A stretch of DNA of 64,000 nucleotides from Natrinema sp. CBA1119 (GTDB taxonomy: Archaea > Halobacteriota > Halobacteria > Halobacteriales > Natrialbaceae): contig NZ_PDBS01000001.1 of NCBI RefSeq assembly GCF_002572525.1, forward strand, positions 2,294,001 to 2,358,000. Reading direction: 5' to 3'. The notes beneath the pieces are model-generated. The model was not told the DNA's origin. It made no database searches and worked only from the letters and a program-made list of their open reading frames with translations. The number at the start of each line of letters is the position of its first letter. Position 1 is the first letter of the stretch. Below, piece by piece: positions 8,884 to 17,460 of this stretch. The position numbers and the translations under genes are program-made.

Positions 8884-10587
8884 ATGAGCGACGCCGATCA
8901 GGGGATGGTCGACGAGTTCCTCGAGGAGATCGACCTGGTCGTCTTCGCGTTCGGGGCACTGTTGACCGTCGGCGTGATCGCGGCGTTCTTCATCAGTCCG
9001 AGCACGGTCGAGAGCGGCATCTCGACGCTGAACGATCAGATGCTCGGTGCGTTCAACTGGGCGCTGCTGTTGATCGTCTTCCTAATTGTCATCTTCTTGT
9101 TGTTCCTGATTGTCGGCCCGTGGGGCAAGATCAAAATGGGAGACGAGGATCCGGAGTACAGCTTCCTGTCGTTCTTTGCGATGCTGTACTCCGCGGGCTT
9201 TGCCGCCGGTGTCGTGTTCTGGGGCCCGACCGAGGCGCTGTTCTACTATGACAGCCCATCGCCACTGTTCGGTGGCGTCGAGGGCGGCTCGACCGAAGCG
9301 ATGACCCTCGCCGTCCAGCAGACGCTGTTCCACTGGGCACTGCCCCAACTCGCGGTGTTCACGATCATGGGAATCGCGATCGGCTACTTCGCGTACAACT
9401 ACGAGAATGTCCCGCTGCGAGTTTCCTCGGCACTCACTCCGATCATCGGCGCTGAGAACTTAGACGGGCCGTTCGCGAAGGTCGTCGACATCCTCGCCGT
9501 CTTCGCGACCATCGGCGGCGTGGCGACCTCGCTGGGCTTCATCGGCAGCCAGTTCGTCACGGGGCTGGACTACCAGTGGGGGATCAGTATGGGGAACATC
9601 GGCATTCTCCTCGTGGTGACATTCATGACGCTGCTGTTTACGACCTCGATGGTGTTGGGGGTCGACAAGGGGATCCGCCGGCTGTCGAACTTCAATATGA
9701 TCCTCTTCGTCATCCTCATGTTCGGCACGTTCATCGCCGGCCCGACCCTATTCTTGATTCTACTCGGCACGCAGGCGTTTGGTGGGATGATGTCGGACTT
9801 CATCTCAATGAGCCTCTTTACCGGTGCCGGTCCGATGGGTGCAGGTGATCCGGCGGCGGCGGAGTGGATGAACGCCTGGACCGTCTTCTACTGGGCGTGG
9901 GCGCTCTCGTGGTCGCCGTTCGCGGGCCTGTTCATCGCCCGCATCTCCAAGGGTCGCACCGTTCGCGAAGTTGCGTTTACGGGGATCGTTGCAACATCTG
10001 GAGCCACCATCCCGTGGTTCACGTTTGTCGGCGGCACCGCCGTTTGGGCCCAGCACAACGGCGTCGCCGACTTCGGCGCGGTCATCTCCGGCGAGGCAGG
10101 TGCGGAGGTCTCCGGCTTCATCCTCTTCGAGGCGTTGCAGTTCACGCTGGCCCTCGGGGGGAGTTCGATCACGATACCGGTCGGAACCGCTCTGATGTAC
10201 ATGTTCCTGATCCTCGTGACGACGTTCTTCGTCACCTCCGCGGACTCTTCGACGCTGGCCGTCTCGATGATGACGACCGGCGGCAAGGCACGTCCGTCGA
10301 CCATCAACCGGGTCTTCTGGGGCGTCGTCCTCGGCATGACCGCGGCGATCCTGATGATCCTCGGCGGCACCGGCAGCGCGAACACGCTCCAGCAGGCGGC
10401 GATCATCACCGGGACGCCGTTCGCGTTCGTCTGCTTCCTCGCGATGCTCTCGCTGATCAAGGACTTCGGCTCGAGCTACGGTCGCGTCCTCCTGCAGGAC
10501 GAAACCGTCCTCATCGGCTCGAGCCGAAAATCCGACGCCGACTCGCCGTCCGGCCCCGCCGGTACCGTCGAAACGGACGACGACTGA
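8884..10587 (+). CDS. BCCT family betaine/carnitine/choline-type transporter
   Basis: 567 aa integral membrane symporter with about twelve hydrophobic segments. The family signature in the eighth segment reads NAWTVFYWAWALSWSPFAG, followed by FIARISKGRTVREV, which is diagnostic of BCCT proteins. EYSFLSFFAMLYSAGFAAG, with small residues along the first part of the fold, also fits. These carriers take up trimethylammonium solutes or ectoine with Na+ or H+. The start at 8884 (MSDADQGMVDEF) is preferred over an ATG 51 nt upstream. Its place among amino acid and ectoine-type catabolic genes suggests uptake for catabolism as well as osmoprotection. Confidence 0.92.
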   Translation: MSDADQGMVDEFLEEIDLVVFAFGALLTVGVIAAFFISPSTVESGISTLNDQMLGAFNWALLLIVFLIVIFLLFLIVGPWGKIKMGDEDPEYSFLSFFAMLYSAGFAAGVVFWGPTEALFYYDSPSPLFGGVEGGSTEAMTLAVQQTLFHWALPQLAVFTIMGIAIGYFAYNYENVPLRVSSALTPIIGAENLDGPFAKVVDILAVFATIGGVATSLGFIGSQFVTGLDYQWGISMGNIGILLVVTFMTLLFTTSMVLGVDKGIRRLSNFNMILFVILMFGTFIAGPTLFLILLGTQAFGGMMSDFISMSLFTGAGPMGAGDPAAAEWMNAWTVFYWAWALSWSPFAGLFIARISKGRTVREVAFTGIVATSGATIPWFTFVGGTAVWAQHNGVADFGAVISGEAGAEVSGFILFEALQFTLALGGSSITIPVGTALMYMFLILVTTFFVTSADSSTLAVSMMTTGGKARPSTINRVFWGVVLGMTAAILMILGGTGSANTLQQAAIITGTPFAFVCFLAMLSLIKDFGSSYGRVLLQDETVLIGSSRKSDADSPSGPAGTVETDDD

Positions 10588-10780
10588 GCGCCACTATGTT
10601 TTTCTTGTTATCGAGCGATTCCCTGGCTATTTTTGCTGATACAACATCTGGAACTTGAGTACTGGATCGTAGTCGCGGTACAATCTGAAGTAGAATTCAA
10701 TGCCACAATCAGATATAGTAATAGAGTCTCTGAGAAAACACAGGATCATTATTATATCGGGTATTGATGGGAACCATAGA

Positions 10781-10788
10781 TATATAAA
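10781..10788 (+). promoter_or_regulatory. TATA box of the exported-protein gene
   Basis: TATATAAA is centred about 26 nt upstream of the ATG at 10810 with no Shine-Dalgarno sequence, matching a leaderless promoter. Confidence 0.6.
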
Positions 10789-10809
10789 GATAGAAAATAG
10801 AAATAATTT

Positions 10810-11655
10810 ATGGACAACAATACTGTCCAAAGGAGCGAAAGAGGTAGTCAAGTCAATCGACGAGGATTGCTACACTCAATCGGCACAGCAACCCTATCCG
10901 GAACAGCGATTCTCGGACTCAGTGGATCAGTAAGTGCGACTCATACTTGTCCTGATCTTGATATCAGTGGTGAGGCGTATGAGGATTGTGATGATGCAAG
11001 CGAAGAGATAAATTATGCTTACCGTCGAGATACCACACGTGTCAAGGGAGAAACTTCTTTGTCTGTCGGGTCTAGGGGGTGGACAGATAATAATTGCAAT
11101 GAATGTGTAACATACTTTTTTGATCTTGCTGGACTGAATGAAGCGTATGGAACAGATAATGGAAATGAGTATGTGAACTCATTCGGCTTTCGGTGGGAAG
11201 TCAGCGATTCTGTTATTCCTGATCCTCAGCCTGCTGGTTCCTCGAATCTCGAGAGTGGAGTAATTGATCCTGACGGAACTGAATCTCCGAATGGAAACGA
11301 TGAAGAGGCATTCTACGCGCTCGGAGACGTAGCCATTGGCGGCGGAACATTGCTTTATCCAGCGCTTGGCCCAACTGCATTTCTTTACACCCTCGCGCGG
11401 GCATCAAGCATCGACTCTTCTATAGACGAAGCGAACAATGAGGTGGCATTCAATGATGGTTTGATTCCCTCACATTTCGATTCGGTGGGATACGGGTATT
11501 ACAATATGCGATTTCAGCTACCTCTTCATGAAGAAGGTACTGTTACGTTTGAAGCATTCACTGATACCGGAAATCGAGAAGTAACTACTAGTACGAAAAC
11601 ATTTAATCTCGATAGTCACGTTTATTACACTGGCCCAGTTGGTCCGAATCCCTAA
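10810..11655 (+). CDS. Tat-exported protein of unknown function, AT-rich gene
   Basis: 281 aa. Residues about 15-45 form a twin-arginine signal: NRRGLLHSIGTATLSG followed by a hydrophobic run and a cleavage-type VSA. The mature protein has few cysteines, in CPDLDISGEAYEDC and NCNEC, and is rich in Asp, Asn, Ser and Tyr. A weakly hydrophobic stretch around ALGPTAFLYTLARASSI might contact the membrane. I recognise no family. Secretion across the membrane is well supported, but function is not; a surface or extracellular protein, or a small secreted antagonist, are possibilities. The gene is isolated within the AT-rich island. Confidence 0.7.
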   Translation: MDNNTVQRSERGSQVNRRGLLHSIGTATLSGTAILGLSGSVSATHTCPDLDISGEAYEDCDDASEEINYAYRRDTTRVKGETSLSVGSRGWTDNNCNECVTYFFDLAGLNEAYGTDNGNEYVNSFGFRWEVSDSVIPDPQPAGSSNLESGVIDPDGTESPNGNDEEAFYALGDVAIGGGTLLYPALGPTAFLYTLARASSIDSSIDEANNEVAFNDGLIPSHFDSVGYGYYNMRFQLPLHEEGTVTFEAFTDTGNREVTTSTKTFNLDSHVYYTGPVGPNP

Positions 11656-11847
11656 GATCCTTCTAAACATACCAATGCGATTTGTAAGTGATCGCGCTAT
11701 GTAGGGATCCCGACTGCCATATTGGTATTTCTAACACATAGAGATTATAAATATCTATAGTAGTGTATTAAATTCTATATTTAATTATATGTCTAACAAA
11801 GGGTTATGACTGGGAACCACCATCGTCTTCAGAAATCTATAACAAGT

Positions 11848-11854
11848 TTTAATG
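11848..11854 (+). promoter_or_regulatory. TATA-like box of the lysine/ornithine-type aminotransferase
   Basis: TTTAATG is centred 27 nt upstream of the ATG at 11878. This favours that start over the in-frame ATG at 11806. Confidence 0.5.
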
Positions 11855-11877
11855 TATGGGGTACACATAAACTGTGT

Positions 11878-13239
11878 ATGGATAGGGACACGGCGGAACC
11901 CGACGCGGACGCGCTTCCGGGGCCGAACGCCCAGCAGTGGGTCGACTTCCATCAGGAGTACTCAGCCCCCAGCGAGTACTCCCACGACTTCGTCTGGGAC
12001 GTGACCCGCGAGGCTGACGGCCCCTTCGTCACCGACGTCGACGGCAACGTTCTCCTCGATTTCACCTGTCACATCGGCGCGGCACCGCTCGGCTACAACA
12101 ACGAGAAGATCCTCGACAAGGTCCGCGAGTTCGACCTGGTCGAACCGATGAAGATCGCCGGCCAGGACATGTACTTCGGCTCCGGCCCCAGCCCCGAGGA
12201 GGCCGACGTCCCCGGCTCGAGTCACCTCATGCAGAAGCTCACGGAGGTTTCGAGTCAGTACGGGATGGACACCGTCTTCCTCTCGAACTCCGGCGCGGAG
12301 GCCATGGAGAACGCGATGAAGATCACGAACGACTACCGCGCGCCGTCGAAGTACGGCGTCGCGTTTTCGGGGAGCTTTCACGGTCGCACGCTCGGCACCC
12401 TCTCGCTGACGAAATCCAAGGAGGTCTACACGCGCCACTACCCCGAAATCAGCGGGATCGAGACGGTGCCGTTCTGCGACGATCGGGGCTGTGACGCCGA
12501 GAGCTGTGACTGTGGCTTCTTCGCCGGCGGCGGCTCACAGCTTCGCGATATGCTCGCGCCCGAAGGCGGCTACGTCGATCCCGACGAGATCGCCTTCCTG
12601 ACCCTCGAGCCGATTCAGGGCGTCGGCGGTTACCGATTCCCCAGCGAGGCGTTCATGCGGGAGGTCGCCGACGTCACCGACACCTACGACATCCCGCTGG
12701 TCGTCGACGAGATCCAGGCCGGCGTCGGTCGCACCGGCGAGATCTGGGCCTCCGACCATTACGCGATCGAACCCGACGTCATCGCCAGCGCGAAGGCCCT
12801 GCGCGTCGGCGCGACCATCTCTCGCTCGGAGGTCTTCCCCAGCGAGAAGAATCGCCTCGGATCGACCTTCGGCGGCGGCGACATGCTCGGGTCGATGATG
12901 GGCGCGTTCACGCTCGAGGCGATCCAGGAACACGACCTGCTCGACAACGCCACCCGACGCGGCGAACAGGCCAAAGAACTCCTCCGCGACGACGCGCCCG
13001 ACTCCGTCGTGGACATCCGCGGCAAGGGCCTGATGCTCGCCGTCGAGTTCGACACCCCCGACCGGCGCTCCGCCGTCGTCGAAGCCGCCCTCGAGCGCGG
13101 CCTGCTCACACTCGGCTGTGGAAAGAAGACTATCCGACTGCTCCCGCCGCTGGACTCGAGCGAGCGCGAGATCGAACTCGGGATCGGCATCTTCTGCGAG
13201 GCGATCGAGGCCGTTAGCCCGAACGCGAAAGCGGCGTAA
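11878..13239 (+). CDS. Class III aminotransferase, lysine/ornithine omega-transaminase-like
   Basis: 453 aa PLP enzyme. LSNSGAEAMENAMKI, the FHGRTLG motif, VVDEIQAGVGRTG and the Schiff-base Lys in SAKALRVG define class III. The stretch RLGSTFGGGD after the lysine resembles L-lysine 6-transaminases and archaeal omega-aminotransferases, so the substrate may be lysine or ornithine; this is uncertain. An unusual cysteine cluster, CDDRGCDAESCDC (about residues 200-215), could bind a metal. The gene stands at the right edge of the AT-rich island and has its own promoter. It is clearly distinct from the diaminobutyrate-type enzyme at 2975. Confidence 0.85.
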   Translation: MDRDTAEPDADALPGPNAQQWVDFHQEYSAPSEYSHDFVWDVTREADGPFVTDVDGNVLLDFTCHIGAAPLGYNNEKILDKVREFDLVEPMKIAGQDMYFGSGPSPEEADVPGSSHLMQKLTEVSSQYGMDTVFLSNSGAEAMENAMKITNDYRAPSKYGVAFSGSFHGRTLGTLSLTKSKEVYTRHYPEISGIETVPFCDDRGCDAESCDCGFFAGGGSQLRDMLAPEGGYVDPDEIAFLTLEPIQGVGGYRFPSEAFMREVADVTDTYDIPLVVDEIQAGVGRTGEIWASDHYAIEPDVIASAKALRVGATISRSEVFPSEKNRLGSTFGGGDMLGSMMGAFTLEAIQEHDLLDNATRRGEQAKELLRDDAPDSVVDIRGKGLMLAVEFDTPDRRSAVVEAALERGLLTLGCGKKTIRLLPPLDSSEREIELGIGIFCEAIEAVSPNAKAA

Positions 13240-13347
13240 TCACGTCCGCTAATTTTCCGATCGACGTTCGTTTCTCCGGGTGGCTCGAGCGCGTTTTCTC
13301 ATCGATTCTGACCAGTCTGATACACGACGTCCGTTTCTCGCCCGTTC

Positions 13348-13641
13348 TCAGAGCACGATCCACAGTAGCGCCGCGAGCACCATGAGTCCCGCTCCGGCCA
13401 CCGAGAGCCGGAATACCGCGGGAGTCAGCTCGGGTGGGTCGGCATCGGAGCGGAGCAGTTGATAGCAGTTCACGAGAACGATCCCGATCCCGCTAATCCC
13501 CATCAGTGCCACGAAGATGCCGTCGAACGCGTCGTAGAGCCCGTTACCCATAACCGACGAAACTGCGAACAGGAGGAGGCCGCCACCGACGACTATCTGG
13601 GACACGTGATACACGAGGAGTCGATTCACACTCACACTCAC
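13348..13641 (-). CDS. Small three-helix membrane protein
   Basis: 97 aa with three hydrophobic segments: VSQIVVGGGLLLFAV, IFVALMGISGIGIVLVN and LSVAGAGLMVLAALLWIVL. No family is recognised. It lies between the convergent ends of the aminotransferase and threonine ammonia-lyase genes, with its own upstream space. An integral membrane location is likely. Confidence 0.55.
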   Translation of the reverse strand: MSVSVNRLLVYHVSQIVVGGGLLLFAVSSVMGNGLYDAFDGIFVALMGISGIGIVLVNCYQLLRSDADPPELTPAVFRLSVAGAGLMVLAALLWIVL

Positions 13642-13721
13642 CTGACAGCAATCTAGAAACTTTCGCTAATACGCCGTCCCGCTCGTCCGTAAGGCGACCG
13701 AGAATCCGGCCCCGTCAGTCG

Positions 13722-14972
13722 TCAATCGAGCGTGTGTTCCACGACCGACACGCCCTCGAGCGCCGACAGCGCTTCGAGCACGCCCTCGAGATGCGCCGAA
13801 CCGCTCCCCTCGAGTCCGATCGTTACGGGCGTCCGATTCGGCTCGTCGACAGACGTCCGCCGAGCGCGCTCGAGTACGTCCAGCTCGGCACCCTCGGCTG
13901 TTACCGTCTCGACTACCGCGCCGACGCTCGTCGGCCAGCCCGCGAGCGCGAGTCTCGCTTCGGTGTAGCGCTCGAGTTCGTGCAGCCCGGTTCTGGTCAG
14001 TTCGGCGTGCTCGGAGAGGTTCACGTTCCCGCCCGAGATGACGACCCCGACGTGCTCGCCCTCGAGGTCCAGATCGTCGGAAAGCGCGGCGGCCAGCGGT
14101 GCGGCGCCGGCGCTCTCGGCGACCGTCTTCGCGCGCTCGGCCAGCAGAGTGACCGCTGCGGCGATCTCCCGATCGCTCACGCTGACCACGTCGTCGACGA
14201 CCTCGCGGGCGATTTCGAACGTCGTCTCGAGCATGCGAGTATCCGCGATCCCCTCCGCGACGGTGTCGACGTCCGGGAGCTGGCGGATTTCGCCGGCCTC
14301 GAGCGACGGCTTCGCGTGGGCGGCTCCCTCGGGCTGGACGCCGATCACGCGAACATCGCGCTCAGCGGCCTTCAGGACCGTTCCGATGCCCGAAATGAGC
14401 CCACCGCCACCGATCGCGACCAACACGGTGTCGATCTCGGGATACTGCTCGAGCAGTTCGAGGCCGATCGTTCCCTGCCCCGCAACGACGTCCGCGTCGT
14501 CGAAGGGATGGACGAACGTTTCCCGGGTCTCCGCGGCCCGCTCGAGGGCGTACTCGTAGGAGCGCTCGTAGATGTCGCCCTCGACGACGACTTCGGCCCC
14601 GTAGCCGCGGGTGGCCTCGATCTTCGCGGCCGGCGTCACCTCGGGGACGACGATCGTCGTGTCGATGTCGAGCAGACCCCCGGCCAGCGCCACGCCCTGC
14701 GCGTGATTACCCGCGCTCGAGGCGATGACGCCCACCTCGCGCTCCTCGGGAGACAACTGGGCCATCGTGTTGTACGCGCCGCGAATCTTGAACGAGCCGG
14801 TCCGCTGGACGTTCTCGAGCTTGAGCCCGATCGAATCGGCACCGCTCAGCTCGGCGAACGTCCGCGAGGTGTCGAGCGGGGTTCGGTGAACGACGTCCGC
14901 GATCCGCTCTCGAGCGTTCTCGACGTCCTCGCGGGTGACGAGCGCCTCGTCGGAGTCGCGGTCCCTGCTCAT
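13722..14972 (-). CDS. ilvA: Threonine ammonia-lyase with C-terminal ACT-like domain
   Basis: 416 aa fold-type II PLP enzyme converting threonine or serine to 2-oxobutyrate or pyruvate plus ammonia. GSFKIRGAYN holds the PLP lysine, SSAGNHAQGVAL contacts the cofactor phosphate, and IGGGGLISG is the glycine-rich loop. Residues about 330-416 form a regulatory ACT-type domain, as in the approximately 400-residue single-domain-regulated enzymes. Its ATGA overlap with the upstream M20D gene means the two are co-transcribed and translationally coupled. EutB of bacterial ectoine clusters belongs to the same family, so a role on hydroxylated diaminobutyrate is a possible alternative to isoleucine or threonine metabolism. 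Confidence 0.88.
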   Translation of the reverse strand: MSRDRDSDEALVTREDVENARERIADVVHRTPLDTSRTFAELSGADSIGLKLENVQRTGSFKIRGAYNTMAQLSPEEREVGVIASSAGNHAQGVALAGGLLDIDTTIVVPEVTPAAKIEATRGYGAEVVVEGDIYERSYEYALERAAETRETFVHPFDDADVVAGQGTIGLELLEQYPEIDTVLVAIGGGGLISGIGTVLKAAERDVRVIGVQPEGAAHAKPSLEAGEIRQLPDVDTVAEGIADTRMLETTFEIAREVVDDVVSVSDREIAAAVTLLAERAKTVAESAGAAPLAAALSDDLDLEGEHVGVVISGGNVNLSEHAELTRTGLHELERYTEARLALAGWPTSVGAVVETVTAEGAELDVLERARRTSVDEPNRTPVTIGLEGSGSAHLEGVLEALSALEGVSVVEHTLD

Positions 14973-16369
14973 CCGTCGTCCTCCGCGCGCGTTCCTATCT
15001 CGCCGAGCGCACCGATCTCGCCGAGCGCACCGCTCTCCCCGAGCGGCCCGCTTTCCCCGTGCTCCACGGTCGCCCCGTCATCGACACGCGGAACCGGATG
15101 CCGGCGCTCGAGGTCCCGGATCGTGCCGACGAGCACGTCGACGCCGTGTTGCAAACTCGCCTCGTCCACGTCGAAGGTCGGCGTGTGGTGGCTGGTGGGG
15201 TGATCGGTGCCGACGATCACGTAGGTCGCCAGCCCGCCCTCGTCCTGGACGCGCTCCATCAGGAAGGTCGCGTCCTCGCTCGCGCCGAAGTCGGCGGCCG
15301 GGAGGACGCGGTCGACTCCCTCGACGCCGCTGGCGACCTCGCTGACCAGGGCCTGCAGTTCGGGATCGCTGTCGGCCCGCGGCGACTTGCTGACCACGTC
15401 GACCTCGGCCCGGCAGCCGTGCATCTTGGCCGCCGACTTGATCGTGCGCTCGAGTCGCCGTTCCATGTACTCCATCAGCTCGGTCGTCTCGCCGCGGGCC
15501 TCGGCCTCCATGGACGCGTGCTCGGCGATGACGTTGCTCGCGGTCCCCGCCTCGGCCTTGCCGATATTCACTCGAGTCATGCCGTCGCTGTGCCGTGGAA
15601 TCCCGTAGGTGTTCACGATGGCGGCTCCCATCGCGTGCATGGCGTTGGCTCCCTCGTTCGGTGCCTTCCCCGCGTGCGCAGAGGTTCCGGTTATCGTCGC
15701 GTCGACGTGACACATCGCGAGGGGCTTCTCGATCCCCGCCACGACCTCGCCCGTGGGATGATCGAGCCCAACGTGGATCGCGAGCAGGTAGTCTAGATCC
15801 TCCGCGAACTCGCTCTTCGCCATCGGACAGCCGCCACCGCCGGTCTCCTCGGCGGGCTGGAAGAAGACGACCAGCCGCCCCGAAAAATCGCTCTCGGCGA
15901 TCGTCTCGAGGACGGCCAGCCCCCAGGTCATGTGAGCGTCGTGGCCACAGGCGTGCATCGTCCCGTCGATTTTCGAGCGAAACCCCTCGTTCGCAGGGTG
16001 GTGCTCCGAATCGGTCGATTCCTCGATGAACAGCCCGTCGATGTCGACCCGCAAACCGATCGTGGGTCCCTCGCCGCGCTCGAGGACCGCGACTGCACCC
16101 GTGTTACCGCCGGTCATCCGCTCGAGGAGGTCCTCGTCCGCGCCGCGCTCGCGGGCGCGTTCGATCCAGGGCTCGAGGTCGTCGTCGGTGACGGCCATTC
16201 GATCGGCAGGGTCGTAGGCGTCCGGTCCGACGGCCAGTTCGTCGACGCCGATGGCTCGGATTTCCTCGACGAGCCGTGCCGTGGTGAGGAATTCGCGCCA
16301 CGCGGGCTCGGGGTGGCGGTGGAAGCTGCGCCGGAGGCTGACGAGACGGTCCCGTATCGGCTCGGTCAT
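14969..16369 (-). CDS. M20D family amidohydrolase (AbgA-like), copy 2 with repetitive tail
   Basis: 466 aa. It is closely similar along its length to the 6394-7674 protein: HACGHDAHMTW, FFQPAEETGGGG, IHVGLDHPTGEVVAGIEKPLA, TRVNIGKAEAG and GASEDATFLMERVQ. Zinc ligands and the catalytic Glu pair are retained. It differs in a C-terminal extension of about 40 residues ending in repeats of the type LGESGALGEIGALGEIG. It forms an operon with threonine ammonia-lyase through a 4-nt overlap. Likely a deacylase of N-acyl amino acids in the cytoplasm; substrate not determined. Confidence 0.87.
   Translation of the reverse strand: MTEPIRDRLVSLRRSFHRHPEPAWREFLTTARLVEEIRAIGVDELAVGPDAYDPADRMAVTDDDLEPWIERARERGADEDLLERMTGGNTGAVAVLERGEGPTIGLRVDIDGLFIEESTDSEHHPANEGFRSKIDGTMHACGHDAHMTWGLAVLETIAESDFSGRLVVFFQPAEETGGGGCPMAKSEFAEDLDYLLAIHVGLDHPTGEVVAGIEKPLAMCHVDATITGTSAHAGKAPNEGANAMHAMGAAIVNTYGIPRHSDGMTRVNIGKAEAGTASNVIAEHASMEAEARGETTELMEYMERRLERTIKSAAKMHGCRAEVDVVSKSPRADSDPELQALVSEVASGVEGVDRVLPAADFGASEDATFLMERVQDEGGLATYVIVGTDHPTSHHTPTFDVDEASLQHGVDVLVGTIRDLERRHPVPRVDDGATVEHGESGPLGESGALGEIGALGEIGTRAEDDG
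14999..15058 (-). repeat. Tandem coding repeat in the tail of M20D copy 2
   Basis: A unit of about 18 bp, CTCGCCGAGCGCACCGAT-like, is repeated three to four times with drift. It encodes the GE(S/I)G(A/P)L peptide units. The paralog at 6394-7674 lacks it. Confidence 0.7.
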
Positions 16370-16395
16370 GCGGAGTACTGACGCGCCCCAGGGAC

Positions 16396-16404
16396 TTAAT
16401 TATA
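16396..16404 (-). promoter_or_regulatory. TATA box of the M20D/threonine ammonia-lyase operon
   Basis: The minus strand reads TATAATTAA, centred about 31 nt upstream of the ATG at 16369. The intergenic space to the divergent dehydrogenase is about 110 bp, so both promoters share it. Confidence 0.55.
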
Positions 16405-16481
16405 CACAATCAGTGTTTACGACGGGTACACAAAAAGGATAAGAGAGCGCGTGACAATGGTAGGCCAACACGGAACTCTCT

Positions 16482-17459
16482 ATGAGCACGAATCCAGACA
16501 TCGTCGTTCTCCGAGAGGGGACGGAAGGGCTGTCGATGGAATCGTACGCCGAAACGTTGCGCGAACGGTTGCCCGATTACACCGTCGCGCTCGCGCGAAC
16601 GCCGAAAGAGGAACGCGAACTCGTTCCGCAGGCGCGGGTCGTGACGGGCATCACGATCGAGGAGGACCTCCTCGAGCGCGCCGACCGACTCGAGCTGTTC
16701 GCGTGTACCTTCGCCGGCACAGACCACGTGCCGATGGACGCGCTGGCCGACCACGGCGTCACCGTCACCAACGCGGGCGGCATCCACGCGCCCGGCATCG
16801 CCGAGCAGTCGATCGGCAACATGCTCGTCTTCGCGCGCCGGCTCCACGAGGGCTGGCGACGGAAGGAAAACGACGAGTGGCGGCACTTCCAGTCCCACGA
16901 GTTCACCGACAGCACCGTCACGATCGTTGGCCTCGGCTCGATCGGGCAGGCGATCGTCCAGCGCCTCGAGGGATTCGAGGTCGAGACCATCGGAATCCGC
17001 TACACGCCCGAGAAGGGCGGGCCGACCGACGAGGTGCTGGGCTTCGACGAGGACGATATCCACGAGGCGTTCTCCCGGAGCGACTACGTCGTCCTCGCGT
17101 GTCCGCTCAACGACCTGACCCGCGGGCTCGTCGGTGAAGACGAACTCGCCACGCTCCCGCCGAATGCGGTCGTCGTCAACGCCGCTCGCGGCGGGATCGT
17201 CGACACCGACGCGCTCGTCTCGGCGCTGCAGTTCGAGGGGATCCGCGGGGCCGCGCTCGACGTCACCGATCCCGAACCGCTCCCCGCCGACCACCCGCTC
17301 TGGGACCTCGAGAACTGTCTCATCACGCCCCACACGGGCGGTCACACGCCGAAACACTGGGATCGACTGGCCGACATCGTCGCGCACAACGTCGCGGTGC
17401 TCGAGACCGGCGGCGACCTCGAAAACGCCGTCTATCAGCCCGACTCGAGCGGAGCGTAA
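16482..17459 (+). CDS. D-2-hydroxyacid dehydrogenase (NAD-dependent)
   Basis: 325 aa. The Rossmann motif is VGLGSIGQAIVQRL at about residues 150-163. The catalytic set is the Arg in NAARGGIVD, the Glu in DVTDPEPLP, and the His in ITPHTGGHTP. The enzyme interconverts 2-oxoacids and D-2-hydroxyacids; whether it is a lactate, hydroxyisocaproate or phosphoglycerate-type enzyme is not clear from the sequence. The next gene, an FAD/Fe-S oxidase for 2-hydroxyacids, begins one base after its stop, so the pair could link D-2-hydroxyacids to the respiratory chain. Confidence 0.88.
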   Translation: MSTNPDIVVLREGTEGLSMESYAETLRERLPDYTVALARTPKEERELVPQARVVTGITIEEDLLERADRLELFACTFAGTDHVPMDALADHGVTVTNAGGIHAPGIAEQSIGNMLVFARRLHEGWRRKENDEWRHFQSHEFTDSTVTIVGLGSIGQAIVQRLEGFEVETIGIRYTPEKGGPTDEVLGFDEDDIHEAFSRSDYVVLACPLNDLTRGLVGEDELATLPPNAVVVNAARGGIVDTDALVSALQFEGIRGAALDVTDPEPLPADHPLWDLENCLITPHTGGHTPKHWDRLADIVAHNVAVLETGGDLENAVYQPDSSGA

Positions 17460-17460
17460 G

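Larger units (their letters stand above)
10588..11877. other. AT-rich island containing one secreted-protein gene
   Basis: Base composition drops sharply right after the BCCT stop and recovers at the next aminotransferase. Codons in the enclosed gene commonly end in A or T, unlike both neighbours. I see no transposase, integrase or clear terminal repeats. This is a likely acquired segment inserted between two catabolic genes. Confidence 0.65.
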
